A DNA stretch of 64,000 nt, taken from assembly GCA_963585895.1 (NCBI GenBank), contig OY757921.1, positions 49,892,712 through 49,956,711 of the forward strand. The letters run 5' to 3'. Below, piece after piece: positions 1 through 9,404 of the stretch. The position numbers were made by a program, and so were the translations under genes. Position 1 is the first letter of the stretch, and each line of letters opens with the position of its first letter. This DNA is from Sepioteuthis lessoniana. Lineage: Eukaryota > Mollusca > Cephalopoda > Myopsida > Loliginidae. The notes beneath the pieces are model-generated. The model was given only the letters and a program-made list of their open reading frames with translations. It made no database searches and was not told where the DNA came from.

Positions 1-235
1 TACAACAGTCCATAAGGCTGGGTGGAAGAGGTGATCCACTGGGAATTGTGCAAGAAATTTGTATTTGACCATACTACCAAATATTATATGAAAAAACTAG
101 AATCCGTCCTGGAGAATGAAACACAAAATTCTCTGGGATTTTACAATACAAACAGATCACCGAATCCCGGTTAGGAGACTAGATCAAGTGATAATTAACA
201 AAAACAAAATATATATATATATATAGAGAGAGAGA

Positions 236-273
<38 letters not shown>

Positions 274-505
274 TTGCAGTATATTAGACTGTCGTCCCCA
301 GAGACCAAAGAGTGAAAATCCAAGAAAACGAAAAAGGAGACAAGTACTTACACCTTGCCAGAAAACTAAAAATGTTATGGAACATGAAGACGACGGTGAT
401 ACCAATTGTGAATGGTTTACTTGGAATCATACCCAAAGGCTTGGAGAGGGACTGGAAAAGCTGGAAATTGGAAGACTACAAGCTAACGTTAGTGTAAAAA
501 ATTCG
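1..505 (+). mobile_element. LINE-A fragment (RLE-type LINE, 3' part)
   Basis: The plus strand carries the C-terminal part of the LINE-A protein, decayed. It covers the stretch after the CCHC zinc finger (WELCKKLKFDHTNKWY in better copies), the RPD-like nuclease motif and the KESEKKDKYLDLARELKK-like block near 312-400. An AT/GA microsatellite at about 211-271 interrupts it where other copies have AAT/AAC codons. Several frame breaks make it non-functional. Assignment rests on clear nucleotide similarity to the copies at 23575-23965 and 33740-34735. The 5' end lies outside the window. Confidence 0.8.
210..271. repeat. (AT)n(GA)n microsatellite
   Basis: Compound dinucleotide tract inside the LINE-A fragment. 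Translated ORFs over it are Ser/Leu or Tyr/Ile artefacts. Confidence 0.95.
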
Positions 506-519
506 CTAGGAATGTTATG

Positions 520-745
520 ATAAGTCGAGGGTGACCCGAAGGCTCCCTTTTCAAAAGCTACCACACCGAGGTGTTGGGGAGGGCGCTACTCTTTTCTCTG
601 GATTGCTCCACTTTACCCTTGATCCCCACCTTTTAATGCTGAGTGTTAAGTAAGGTGGCATCCAGTAACATTTTTTGAGTCTTTGGTATGACTCGACTTG
701 TGTTTGAAACTCGGTCTCCCGGACCATTGGCGAAAACTCTTTACA
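520..745. repeat. Interspersed repeat family F, copy 1
   Basis: A roughly 220 bp block with AAGGCTCCCTTTTCAA, ACCGAGG, GAGGGCGCTACTC and CTTTACCCTTGAT landmarks recurs at 29115-29315 in the same orientation. The end nearest 745 contains a box-B-like GTTTGAAACTCGG, so a tRNA-derived SINE is possible. Its orientation and partner are not established. Confidence 0.7.
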
Positions 746-819
746 TTACGAAAATAAATACATTAATCGATATGTGCTTCTTTATATTTCTCTATATCAC
801 ATACTCACGCATTCATACT

Positions 820-875
<56 letters not shown>

Positions 876-1035
876 TGTATTTCTCGTTTTCATGACCGTC
901 AATTAATAATGTTTTTTTTTTCGTATTCAATGCATCTGTTTCCTCCTCCTCCTCCTCTTTTTTTGAGCGAAAGTCACTTATATACTTCGATATTAATAAT
1001 AATAATGATAATAATAATAGTAATAATAATAATAT
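745..1035. repeat. Low-complexity stretch with (AT)n(GT)n, CCT and TAA tracts
   Basis: It contains an (AT)n(GT)n tract at about 818-870, a (CCT)n run near 940 and a (TAA)n-rich run to 1035. No gene-like signal is seen. The apparent ORFs are microsatellite translations. Confidence 0.85.
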
Positions 1036-1210
1036 TAATTGGAAGTTGGCGGACGAGTAGAGGCCATCCAAACTACAGCATTATTGAGAATGGACGGAAT
1101 ACAGTGAACAGTCCTGGAAACTTGAGGAGACTTGTTGTCACTCAAACTCTAGTGAAAGACCATCATCTAACGGTGATGTGAAAAACTCTAATGAGTTAAT
1201 AATAATAATA
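1036..1210 (+). mobile_element. Short LINE-A 3' end copy (about 165 bp)
   Basis: Only the last 160 or so bases of LINE-A, beginning at TTGGAAGTTGGCGGACGAG directly after a (TAA)n run and ending GTGATGTGAAAAACTC before another TAA/ATA run. It reads on the plus strand. An inverted copy with the same starting point lies at 1604-1757. Confidence 0.8.
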
Positions 1211-1239
1211 CCTACATATATACATACATATGCGAACAC

Positions 1240-1490
1240 ACATGTCACCCTGGCGTGGTGGCTAAAGTACTGGGCTGTGATATTTTTGTGATCGAATTCA
1301 AACTCCTGTCGCGTTATTCATTACTCTGACTTTTGGATTAATACCGTTCAAAAAGGTATAAAGTCTCTTATTCTTCAATCTATGGGTTAAACAATGGGTA
1401 TTCTTCAATCTATGGGTTAAACAAAAGAATGGCTTTGGCATCAGGTAACGAAGGTTGATATGCCATTAATCAAACCAAACACACTCATGT
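1240..1490 (+). mobile_element. tRNA-derived SINE-B copy
   Basis: The head has a box-A-like TGGCTAAAGTACTGGGCTG and a box-B-like GATCGAATTCAAACTCC. The body has GGATTAATACCGTTCAAAAAGG, and CAATCTATGGGTTAAACAA is duplicated locally. The 3' tail reads GGTTGATATGCCATTAA. The same layout occurs at 10350-10640 and, inverted, at 30630-30850. Pol III promoter boxes and short length are the family hallmarks. Confidence 0.75.
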
Positions 1491-1603
1491 GTGTGTTCTC
1501 TCTCTTATATACGTAGATGTGACAATATATGATAAATATAATGATGTATATGTTTATGAACGTAAATAAATTCTTTTAGTAAAAGGCTTTATTATTATGA
1601 AAT

Positions 1604-1757
1604 TAAGTTTTTCACATCTGCATTAGCTGATGGTCTTTCACTGGAGTTTGAATGACTGCAAATTTCCTCATGTCTTCAGGACTCTTCTCAGCATTCTGGT
1701 CGTTCTCAATAATGCTGTAGTTTGGATGGCCTCTACTCGTCAGCCAACTTCCAATTA
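1604..1757 (-). mobile_element. Short LINE-A 3' end copy, inverted
   Basis: Minus-strand counterpart of the 1036-1210 copy: same end sequence, same 5' boundary at TTGGAAGTTGG next to a (TAA)n run, and the shared variant GAGGCCATCC. Confidence 0.8.
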
Positions 1758-1786
1758 TTATTATTATAATTTACTCCTTTAGAGTT

Positions 1787-2500
1787 TTTCACATCAGTAT
1801 TAGCTGATGGTTTTCACTGGAGTTTGAGTGACAGCAAGTCTCCTCAAGTCTCCAAGACTCGTCTCAGGATTCTGGCCGTTCTTAGCAATGCTGTCGTTTG
1901 GATAGTCTCAACCCGTCCGCCAACTTCCAAGTCCTCCAGGCCTTTTAATAATTCTTTAATTATTGTGCCTAACGCACCAATCACAATTGGCACAATCGTT
2001 ACTTTCATGTTCCACAGCTTTTTCAATTCTCTAGAAAAGTCGAGGTATTTATCCTTCTTCTCACTTTCCTTCAGATTTATTCTGTGGTCCAGCAAAGTCT
2101 ACAATTTTGCAGATTCTCTTTTTTTTGTTGTTGTTGATTATTATGAGGTCTGGTCTTCTGGCCGGGATTAGGTGATCCGTTGGTATGTTAAGGTCCCATA
2201 GGAATTTATGCCAGTCATTTTCTAGGACAGGTGCTGGGTTGTGCATATACCATTTGTTTGTACGGTCGAATTGAATTTTCCTGCACATTTCCCGTGTCTC
2301 ACCTTGTACTCCTTCTGCGCTAATTTGCTGTATTCGCTTATTATGTGATTGATCGTTTCGTCTCTGTCACCGCATAGCCTACATTTACTGTTTTGTTGCG
2401 TCTTATCTATTCTCACTTTGATATGATTGGTTCTTATGGCGTTGTCCTGTGCTGCTATTAGGAGGGATTCTGTTTCTCTTTTTAGGTTTCCTTTTTTAGT
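1787..2500 (-). mobile_element. LINE-A fragment: zinc finger plus RLE nuclease end
   Basis: On the minus strand two overlapping open pieces encode a CCHC finger (CRLCGDRDETINHII, near 2345-2385), then ENDWHKFLWDLNIPTDHL, the RPDLIII motif of a restriction-like endonuclease (near 2140) and KESEKKDKYLDFSRELKK (near 2050). In R2-like LINEs this order (finger, then PD-x(12-16)-D nuclease, then stop) forms the protein C terminus. Frameshifts split the frame and the reverse transcriptase is missing, so the copy is dead and 5'-truncated near 2500 in a TTA tract. Confidence 0.85.
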
Positions 2501-2554
2501 TATTATTATTATTATTAATATCGACTTCAGAGTGAATTTTTGGGACTTATTGTC

Positions 2555-2905
2555 TAGCAGGACACATGGCGTAACGATTATAGGCGTTGGTTCCCTAAGA
2601 TTCTAAGGAGAGAATCATCTAGAGGTTGCAGGTTCAATCTTGATTGCAGGCGAGTAACAATACAGGAATACTTAACACTTGTACCCGATTATGGCTAACG
2701 GAATTAGAACAGGCGACCCCCGTTGATTCAATAAATGACGTAGTTCGAAGTTCCGTGAAGGTTCCCAAGTTCGACAAACACCTGAAGAAGGCCGGAGGAC
2801 ATATGGACCGAAACGTTGTGGAGATAACAATAAAGATGAAGACAATAGTCTGAAAATCCTTAATGATAAAATCACCAAGCTTCGTCTCAAAAGTTCAGAC
2901 AACTA
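2555..2905 (+). mobile_element. Composite SINE with tRNA-like head and hammerhead-like core
   Basis: The head at about 2560-2640 resembles a tRNA gene: box-A-like ATGGCGTAACGATTATAGGCG and box-B-like GGTTGCAGGTTCAATCTT. The body ends in a conserved module with CTGAAGA (2782-2788), a short arm and GAAAC (2810-2814), then AAGATGAAGACAATAGTCTG. The module recurs inverted at 49725-49880. No protein is predicted. Confidence 0.6.
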
Positions 2906-3075
2906 ATCTCTTTTTTTTTGTTGATTATTATTAGGTCTGGTCTTCTGGCCGAGATTAGGTAATCTGTGTGTATGTCAAAGTCCTATTGGAATTTATGTGT
3001 GTTATATTCTAGGATAGGTGCTGGGTTGTGCATATATCATTTGTTTGTATGGTCAAATCTAAATTTCTTTTATTA
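2905..3075 (-). mobile_element. LINE-A internal fragment
   Basis: About 165 bp matching the segment between zinc finger and nuclease core, reading on the minus strand and bounded by T-rich and TTA-rich tracts. Too short and decayed to code. Confidence 0.75.
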
Positions 3076-3114
3076 TTATAATTATAATAATTATTATTAC
3101 TATTATTATTTTAC

Positions 3115-3755
3115 TCCTTTGAGAGTTTTCAACCAGTGTTAGCTGATGGTTTTTTACTACAGTTTGACTGGTAGAAAGTCACCTCAAGTCTGCAGAACTC
3201 TTCTCAGTATTCTGGCCTTTCTTAGTAATGCTGTAGTTTGGATGGTCTCTACTTGTCCTCTGATTTCTAAGGCTTCTAGTCCCTTTATCAGTCCTTTTGT
3301 GATTGTTATAAGTACACCAGTTACAATTGGTATCAACATCACCTTCATGTTCCATAGTTTTTAGTTTTCGCTTTCCTTTTTATTTTACTCTGTGGTCTGC
3401 CGCGATTGCAAAGTCCAAAATTCGGCAGGTTCTCGTTTTTTGCTTACTATCACTCGGTTTGGTCGTCTGGCCGAGATTAGGTGATCCGTTTGTAACTCCA
3501 ACAGAAGTTTATGCGTTTCATTCTCCAGTTCGGATCCCCCGAGTTGTGCATATACCACATGTTCGCATGGTCAAATATCAATTTTTTGCACAATTCACAG
3601 TAGATCACATTGCCCATCCAGTCGTGTCTCGTCTTATACTCTTTCTGGCGCTAATTTGCTAAATTTCGCATATTATATGATTCGATGTTTCGTCTCAGTC
3701 ACCACGTCTCCTTCACTTGTTATTTTTTGGGTCTTATTATTATTATTATTATTGT
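3115..3755 (-). mobile_element. LINE-A 3' fragment
   Basis: It begins (3' end) with the conserved GTGTTAGCTGATGG segment and runs through the nuclease region to the zinc-finger region near 3700, ending in a TTA tract. Many substitutions and small deletions. It is older-looking than the copy at 33740-34735. Confidence 0.8.
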
Positions 3756-3849
3756 GTGAGCATGTGAGTCTGTATACGTATGCGCATGCGTGTGCATGAG
3801 TGTGTCTGTCATTTATAGTAATTTACTAAGCTGTTTTTGCTTAGATGTG

Positions 3850-3950
3850 GCTCAAGGCCGTATGATTTTGGTCCCAATGAGACTCGAACTCAATCTTGGA
3901 GGTTTGCTAGTCTCGCTTGCTAACCATTACACCACCCGAGGCACCCTGTG
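3850..3950 (-). mobile_element. tRNA-like SINE head
   Basis: Read on the minus strand: GGTGTAATGGTTAGCAAGCG (box-A region) and GAGTTCGAGTCTCATT (box-B region), about 35 bp apart. It lacks a clean cloverleaf, and similar heads recur in the window as SINEs, so it is not called a tRNA gene. Confidence 0.6.
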
Positions 3951-4009
3951 TCAATCATATATATATATAGTTTTCAACGGGACATCGAGTATATATGTAC
4001 TACGATAAC

Positions 4010-4330
4010 TTAATGTATTAATTGGATTTTTCCCGGAGGGTTCAGTCTCTAACCACAGCTTAAAGGATATGAGCGCAAGACTCGCTTACTTAACCCTGCG
4101 CCAGGTTCCAAAGTGGCGCGGATCCTGACTGATAATTCAGAATGTTTGTTGGTTGTTAAGCTGAAAGCCTCCTTTAGCCTTAATCTTGCCTGAACCCCGT
4201 TTAGCCTTCACGGTAATCTACACTCGCTGACAGACTTATTGGATTGAAGCGATGAATGGATCGCTAGCGAGAAATTGATTCCTTATTTTATTTAATTAAT
4301 TTTCCAGTGTGGCCCTCGGGCAATGAACAA
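4010..4330. other. Unidentified GC-richer stretch
   Basis: Contrasts with AT-rich surroundings and has no match to any other repeat in this window. No ORF or RNA family recognised. Confidence 0.4.
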
Positions 4331-4559
4331 TGATAGATGTAAAAAAAAATGTATTTTACGGATTATAATAAATTACTCTTGACGACTGCCTGTCTATGAG
4401 CGGACGTCATCAAAAATAACCACTAGTGACTTTATCTCTTATATTACTAGATTGTAGGTTTAATGGCATATAAATCTTTATGGGTTATTTAATACCAAAT
4501 TCTGTTTTTAGGTATATAATTTGTAAGCGAATATTTTAGAGGTAACTTTATTTTCAAAC

Positions 4560-4860
4560 GCGTTGGTAGAGCTTATTTGTTTGTAAGCAGTTTAATAGTC
4601 GCAAGTATTCCTATCAAACATCAATAATTCTATCAAATATGAATCATTTATTTGCATATTGTTAAATGGTTTCAAGTATTCCTATCTACGCTAATAATTC
4701 TATTTAATATTAATCATTTGTTTGCACATAGTTAAATGCTTTCAGGTATTCATATTTAACATCAATAATTCTATCCGATATTAATCATTTGCTAGTACGC
4801 AGTTAGTTGTTTTGAAGCATTCCTATCTCACAATAGAATTCTTAAATATAAAGTATACGT
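4560..4860. repeat. About 65 bp tandem repeat from the family A interior
   Basis: Four or more degenerate units containing TTTCAAGTATTCCTAT, AATAATTCTAT, AATCATTTGTTTGCACA and AGTTAAATG in order. The same motifs form the variable middle of family A copies elsewhere (for example 8160-8400 and 24640-24850). Confidence 0.75.
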
Positions 4861-4938
4861 TATTATATAAACAATCTGAGCACAACTGCATAGTTTCAAG
4901 CTACTATTAATAATAATACATAGTAAATGATGGAACAC

Positions 4939-5530
4939 TTCTATTTGACGTACAAATGTGACCTTAAACGGTACTACAATTTCAGGTCAGAGTGGACCTG
5001 GAAGTAATGGCGATGAATAGGTACTACACATTCCCCAAAGATCCAGGACTTTTAAACTGAACTATCAGATGCTGTTAAGAATCATAACTAGGACACTAGT
5101 TCTATTTGACCTATAGATAGGAACCTAACAGGTACTACCTCTGCTGGTTAGAGTGGATCTGGAAGTAATAGCGATCGAAGGGTACTCCCCATTCCCCAAA
5201 GATACAGAACTTAAGCTTTCCTATTAGATGTCGTTTAGAATTATAACTACGACACGAGATCTGTTTGACCTATAGATGGGATCCTAACAAGTACTACAGT
5301 TGCTGGTTAGAGTGGACCTGGAAGTAATAGCGATTGAAGGGTACAGTACATTACCTAAAGATCAGGAACTTAAGCTTTCCTATTAGATGCCGTTTAGAAT
5401 CTTAACTAGGACACTCGTTCTACTTGACCTATTGATGGGATCCTAACATGTATTATAGCTCCGAGTTAGAGTTGACCTGGAAATAATGGCAATAAAGGGC
5501 TACTCCACATTCCCCAGAGCTCCAGACTCC
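4939..5530. repeat. 160 bp tandem array of family A core (four units)
   Basis: Units begin at about 4939, 5100, 5259 and 5418 with TTCTATTTGACC-like sequence. Each carries the core landmarks TAGAGTGGACCTGGAAGTAAT and a CCCCAAAGAT-like block. Units 1-3 also share the AGATG(C)TGTTTAGAATC and ACTAGGACACT ending. The fourth unit is truncated and meets an inverted unit. Confidence 0.85.
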
Positions 5531-5534
5531 TTTT

Positions 5535-5665
5535 CGTGGGTAGACTTCAGCCCTGGAGCTTTAGAAAAGGAAAAGTACCTCTTCATTGACATTACACCCA
5601 GGTCCTCTCTGACCCGGAGTGATAGTACTTATTAAGGTCCCATCTGTTGATCAAATAAAACTGTT
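5535..5665. repeat. Inverted family A core unit next to the 160 bp array
   Basis: Reverse-complement copy of the same core (TCTGACCCGGAGTGATAGTA, GGTCCCATCTGTTGATCAAAT), facing unit four of the array so the two converge near 5530. Confidence 0.75.
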
Positions 5666-5944
5666 TATTTATCTACTTGAAATCTTCTTGAATAGAATTA
5701 CTTGTATTAAATAGCAATACTCTAACAGTGTACAAACAAATGACCTCTGACTCGTTTAGAAATTGTTACTTATAAACTATTCGTTTACAAATGATATATC
5801 TAATAAACGTGTGAAATAAAGATTTAGTATAAAGTAACCTAAAAGTCTTGATATCCCGTAAAACAATTCACGAATGATGTTAATATATTGCTTTGTTAAT
5901 AACATAAGTCTTTGTTATTTAATGTCAAATCTGTTTGATACATA

Positions 5945-6012
5945 TATTTGGTTTGGATTGGTTTGGTTTTATGGCATATCAACAATTGTGGGTTATCTAA
6001 TGCCAAATCCAC

Positions 6013-6054
<42 letters not shown>

Positions 6055-6745
6055 GTATATATGATTTGGAAACACATTTTCTTGAGAACATTTCTAAATG
6101 TGTCTGAGATCATTTTCTTTTTTTTCCACCAAGTTGATTTGTTGGTTGGATTTTATGGCATATCAACCTTTGTTGGTTATTTAATGCCAAATCTACTTTT
6201 ATACAAAGAATCAGTTTTATTTCAAACAATTCAGATTTTCATGAGTTCACAGTTTAATTGTCAAAAACATTTCTATTTCAAGCTATTCAGTTTAGTCAAA
6301 CAATTTTATTTCGAACAATCAGTTTAGTATAAGTATAGTTTTTGTCCACACACAGTTAAATGTCAAAACAGTTCGATTTCAAACAATTCAATTTAGCGTA
6401 AGTAGTTTCAATCTAAAAAACAGTTCTTTTTCAAGTAGTTCAGCTTAGCATAAGTATGCAGTTTAAATATCATAACAATTTGAATGTTAATTTGGGTTAG
6501 TACGCAGTTTGTTTCTATTTGACCCATAGATATGACCCTATCAAGTGCTACCACTTCGGGCCAGAGTGGACCTGTGAGCGATGGCAATGAAGGGGTACTC
6601 CACATTCCCCACAGCTCCAGCATTACTGGAACCTCACCATTAGATTGCTTAGTGTCATATCCAGTACACTCATTGAGGCCGGGGTCTTACCCCTCAGCAG
6701 AGATGCAGTTGGTGTATTCTATAGCTCCAGCCGACTGGGCAAAAA
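5945..6745 (-). mobile_element. Family A SINE-like element, expanded copy
   Basis: Tail (TTATGGCATATCAAC, GGGTTATCTAATGCCAAATCC) at the left, then an (AT)n tract at 6017-6051, a partial second tail at 6140-6200, about 65 bp interior units, and the core (GGCCAGAGTGGACC, CCCCACAGCTCCAGCATTA) ending CCAGCCGACTGGGC at 6740. Strand is inferred: the tail equals the 3' tail of SINE-B, so the element is read right to left. ORFs in it are incidental. Confidence 0.75.
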
Positions 6746-6883
6746 AAGTTAAATGGTTTCAAGTCTTGCTATATAGCAGTTACATTTTAATATCAGTCAT
6801 TTATTTTGGCTCATTTAAATAGATATATAGAATATGTGAAATATTAGATGTACATTTTCTTTTTTAAGTAGAGGAACGATATT

Positions 6884-7190
6884 GTGAATTGAATTACCAT
6901 GACTAGAAAATCCAGCGAACAGTTACGTGCGACATACGTAAAACTGTAGATCAAACCAGCGACACTGAATGCAGAGCCGAAACTCTACATCAGTTTATAT
7001 CGCACACGAGTGACGCCAAATTAGCTTGTCATGCGACCCTGCATTCTGTGGTCACTAGTTCGATCTTCAGGAGGGAGATCATGGTATACACTGCTGATGA
7101 GACCTAATAAGATCAAAAGAACTGTCCAGTGTTTTTGTATGTCGCGCGCAAATGATCGCCGGATTTTCTGGTCATGGAAATTCAATTCAC
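6884..7190. mobile_element. Foldback (MITE-like) element with about 57 bp inverted ends
   Basis: The left end from GTGAATTGAATT and the reverse complement of the right end agree over the first 34 bases with only four or five differences (shared core CATGACYAGAAAATCCRGCGA), then more weakly through GCGCGCGACATAC. Inner segments (TGAATGCAGAGCCG versus AGAATGCAGGGTCG) also pair, so the whole 307 bp can fold on itself. No ORF of note. No clear target-site duplication was found. Confidence 0.75.
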
Positions 7191-7269
7191 CGAAAAAAAT
7201 ATTAGTTCGTCGGTAATTTCATTCTTAAATGAGTCAGAACCAAATCTGTTTGCACACTAGTATTGCTAT

Positions 7270-8145
7270 TGTTTCTTCATAATCATCATGTCGTGCTGCT
7301 AACATGGATTTCCCTGATCCTCTCTCATCACCCGTCTCTATTGTCCATCACTCACGGCAGGTCCACAGGAGTATATTGCCGATGCGTTCGTTCTTATTTC
7401 TCCAGCAGTATCCCACATGTCTGGTTCGTCTAACTTGGATAAGTTTCATGATGGGTGGTTGGTGGCCGTACAGTAGCTGTTTCGTGGGGTTGCCTCCAGT
7501 ACTTATTCAATACTGCTCGCAGCATTATTGTGTAATTGTTGTCAAGCTTTTTCTCCTTACGCTTAGTTAGCGTCCATGTGGTATATCCATATAGCAGTAT
7601 TTATACAACCACTGCTTAGAAAAAACTGCATTTTATTTTATCGGACAGGTCTGACTTCCATATGACCGATATTGATTGCTGTCCATGCCTTTGCTAGTCA
7701 CGTGTTGATGCTATTTTCGGTTAATGGGACGCTGCTTCCGTGGTAGGTGAACTTGTCCACTAGTTTCAGAGGACCACTATTTAGAGTGGAAATGTTGCCT
7801 CTTTGATTAAAGCACATGTATTCTTTTTTTCTGCGTTGACATGGAGGTCTATGACACCTGCTGCTCATTCCAGGCTATGTAGCAGGGATTCGGTTAGGGC
7901 GGGTGTATTTACTAGAAGCGCTATGTCATCGGCGTAATTCGCGTCCGTAATAATCTGTGCAGGGTATCTTCTGCTTCTTTTCTTTGCCAGCGTGAAACTG
8001 TTTTCTTTCATTAAATCAATAGACGTTCTAAGCACGTAGTCTTGACAGACAATAAACAGGTATGGGGCTAATGTATCTCCTTGCAGCACACCTTCTATAA
8101 TGGCGAAGTAGTCTGTGTTTTTAATTTTTTCTGTCACCCATAACT
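7270..8145 (-). mobile_element. Non-LTR (LINE) reverse transcriptase fragment
   Basis: The minus-strand segment 7865-8137 reads GVLQGDTLAPYLFIV and, later, ANYADDIALLVNTPA, the classic LINE reverse-transcriptase palm motifs with the YADD catalytic box intact. Downstream (7300-7860) the remainder of the C-terminal region is recognisable but frame-broken, ending with a GATGATTAT-like poly-Asp-coding tail near 7280. It lacks an endonuclease and is 5'-truncated. It is a different family from LINE-A (no zinc finger or RLE nuclease). The exact clade (RTE-like or other) is not settled. Confidence 0.85.
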
Positions 8146-8154
8146 CTTTTCAAT

Positions 8155-8640
8155 ATCCATCACTTGTTTGTACACAGTAAAATGGTTACTGTTATTGCTA
8201 TTTAACACTAATTATTCTATTCAGCATAAATCATTCGTTTTCACACAGTTGAATGTTTCCAAGTATTATTATGTATCACTAACAATTCAATCAAACATTA
8301 GTAATTTGTTTACACACAGTTAAATGATCAAGCAGTTCTATTTCAAGCAATTCAATTCAGCATAAGTCATTTGTTTGCACTCAGTTTAGATGTCAAGCTG
8401 TTCTATTTGACCCATTGATAGGACCCTATCAGATATTACCACTCCAAGCCAGAGTGGACCTTGGAGTGATGACAATTAAAGGGTACTCAGCCTTCCTCAA
8501 AGCTCCAGCATTATTGGAACTTCACCATTAGATGGTGAAATGTCATATCTAGAACATTTGTTGCAAGAGCGGGGTCTTACCCCTCTACAGAGACGCAGTT
8601 AGTGTATTCTACAATCCGAGCCAACTGGGATGGCCATTTA
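8155..8640 (-). mobile_element. Family A element, tail-truncated
   Basis: About 65 bp interior units (8160-8400), then the core AGCCAGAGTGGACCTTGGAG and the CCGAGCCAACTGGGA end at 8635. The left tail is missing and a LINE fragment abuts there. Confidence 0.75.
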
Positions 8641-8714
8641 ATGAGATGGCACCATCTTGATTAAAAAATATGATCACATAAATGAATGTTTTATCTGAGA
8701 TGACGAAGAAATCC

Positions 8715-8850
8715 AAAGCCTCTTGTTGCCTACTTCAGTCCATGCAGTAGAGATTCGGCTGGAGCTGGAGTATTTCCAAGAAGAGCTACATCATCTGCTT
8801 AGTCTACATCAGTCATAGTTTCGGCGGGATATCATTTGCTTCTTGCCAAA
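8715..8850 (-). mobile_element. Second small piece of the YADD LINE
   Basis: Minus-strand reading resembles the 7865-8137 palm segment (ADDVALLGNTPAPAESLLHG) but with a stop in the YADD region. About 135 bp only. Confidence 0.75.
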
Positions 8851-8889
8851 AGTGATAATTTAAACGAATTATTTTTTTTTTAATGTTGA

Positions 8890-9385
8890 GTTTTAAAACA
8901 ATTCTTTTAATATTAGTTGATGAGATGTCTTTGGAAAAAAAATTATAATACAAATAAAAATATAGATTTTAAATAGAAAAAGAATTAAGGAAATAGTAAA
9001 ATTAAAAATCAATGCCTGAAATTTAAATTCGTATCCATGTTACCATATTTTTAATGAATACAACTAAAATAGAATTATTCAAGAAATATCCCGCTCTGAC
9101 CAAAGAGATTCGGATCTTCACTTGTTTCTGCATTGCCAGGTATTTGTTGCTTTATACGATTTAATATAATAACTTTTCTTTGTTTTGGAAATTTTTTTAT
9201 ATAGAAAGCAAAATCATTTTTTAAAAAATCAACATTTCTCATGATTACTTCCAGAGAAAAAAATGATCGATATTCAATTAATTCATCGAGTGTATCAAGT
9301 AAAATTTTGAGAAGCCTTACACTCCGAGTTGTCTTCTTCAGTATATCTTTGTGCATAAATTGTTTTACGACTAAAATGTTTCACT
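8890..9385 (-). mobile_element. Repeat family E, copy 1, with 93-codon open frame
   Basis: Minus strand 9075-9356 is open for 93 codons and ends NAETSEDPNLFGQSGIFLE. Its 3' flank matches the copies at 13290-13760 and 63400-63790, where the LFGQ segment survives. The frame is hydrophilic, with Leu/Lys/Asp-rich helical character and no recognised domain. It could be the remnant of a transposon protein or a retrocopy of host coding sequence. Only this copy keeps a long frame. Confidence 0.5.
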
Positions 9386-9404
9386 CCTGTACAGCAGAAA
9401 TCCC

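Noticed and set aside
774-1181. 135-codon plus-strand frame
   Set aside because: Mostly translation of (AT)n, (GT)n and TAA tracts plus LINE-A end; no protein-like composition.
1824-2171. 115-codon plus-strand frame (and similar ones at 19693 and 33782)
   Set aside because: The same frame recurs on the antisense strand of each LINE-A copy; the real reading is on the opposite strand.
2555-2650. Functional tRNA gene
   Set aside because: Box A and B are present but arms do not close into a full cloverleaf, and the unit continues into a SINE body. The same reasoning applies to heads at 3850, 21670, 30830 and 62925.
7304-7570. 88-codon plus-strand frame
   Set aside because: Antisense to the LINE reverse transcriptase remnant on the minus strand.
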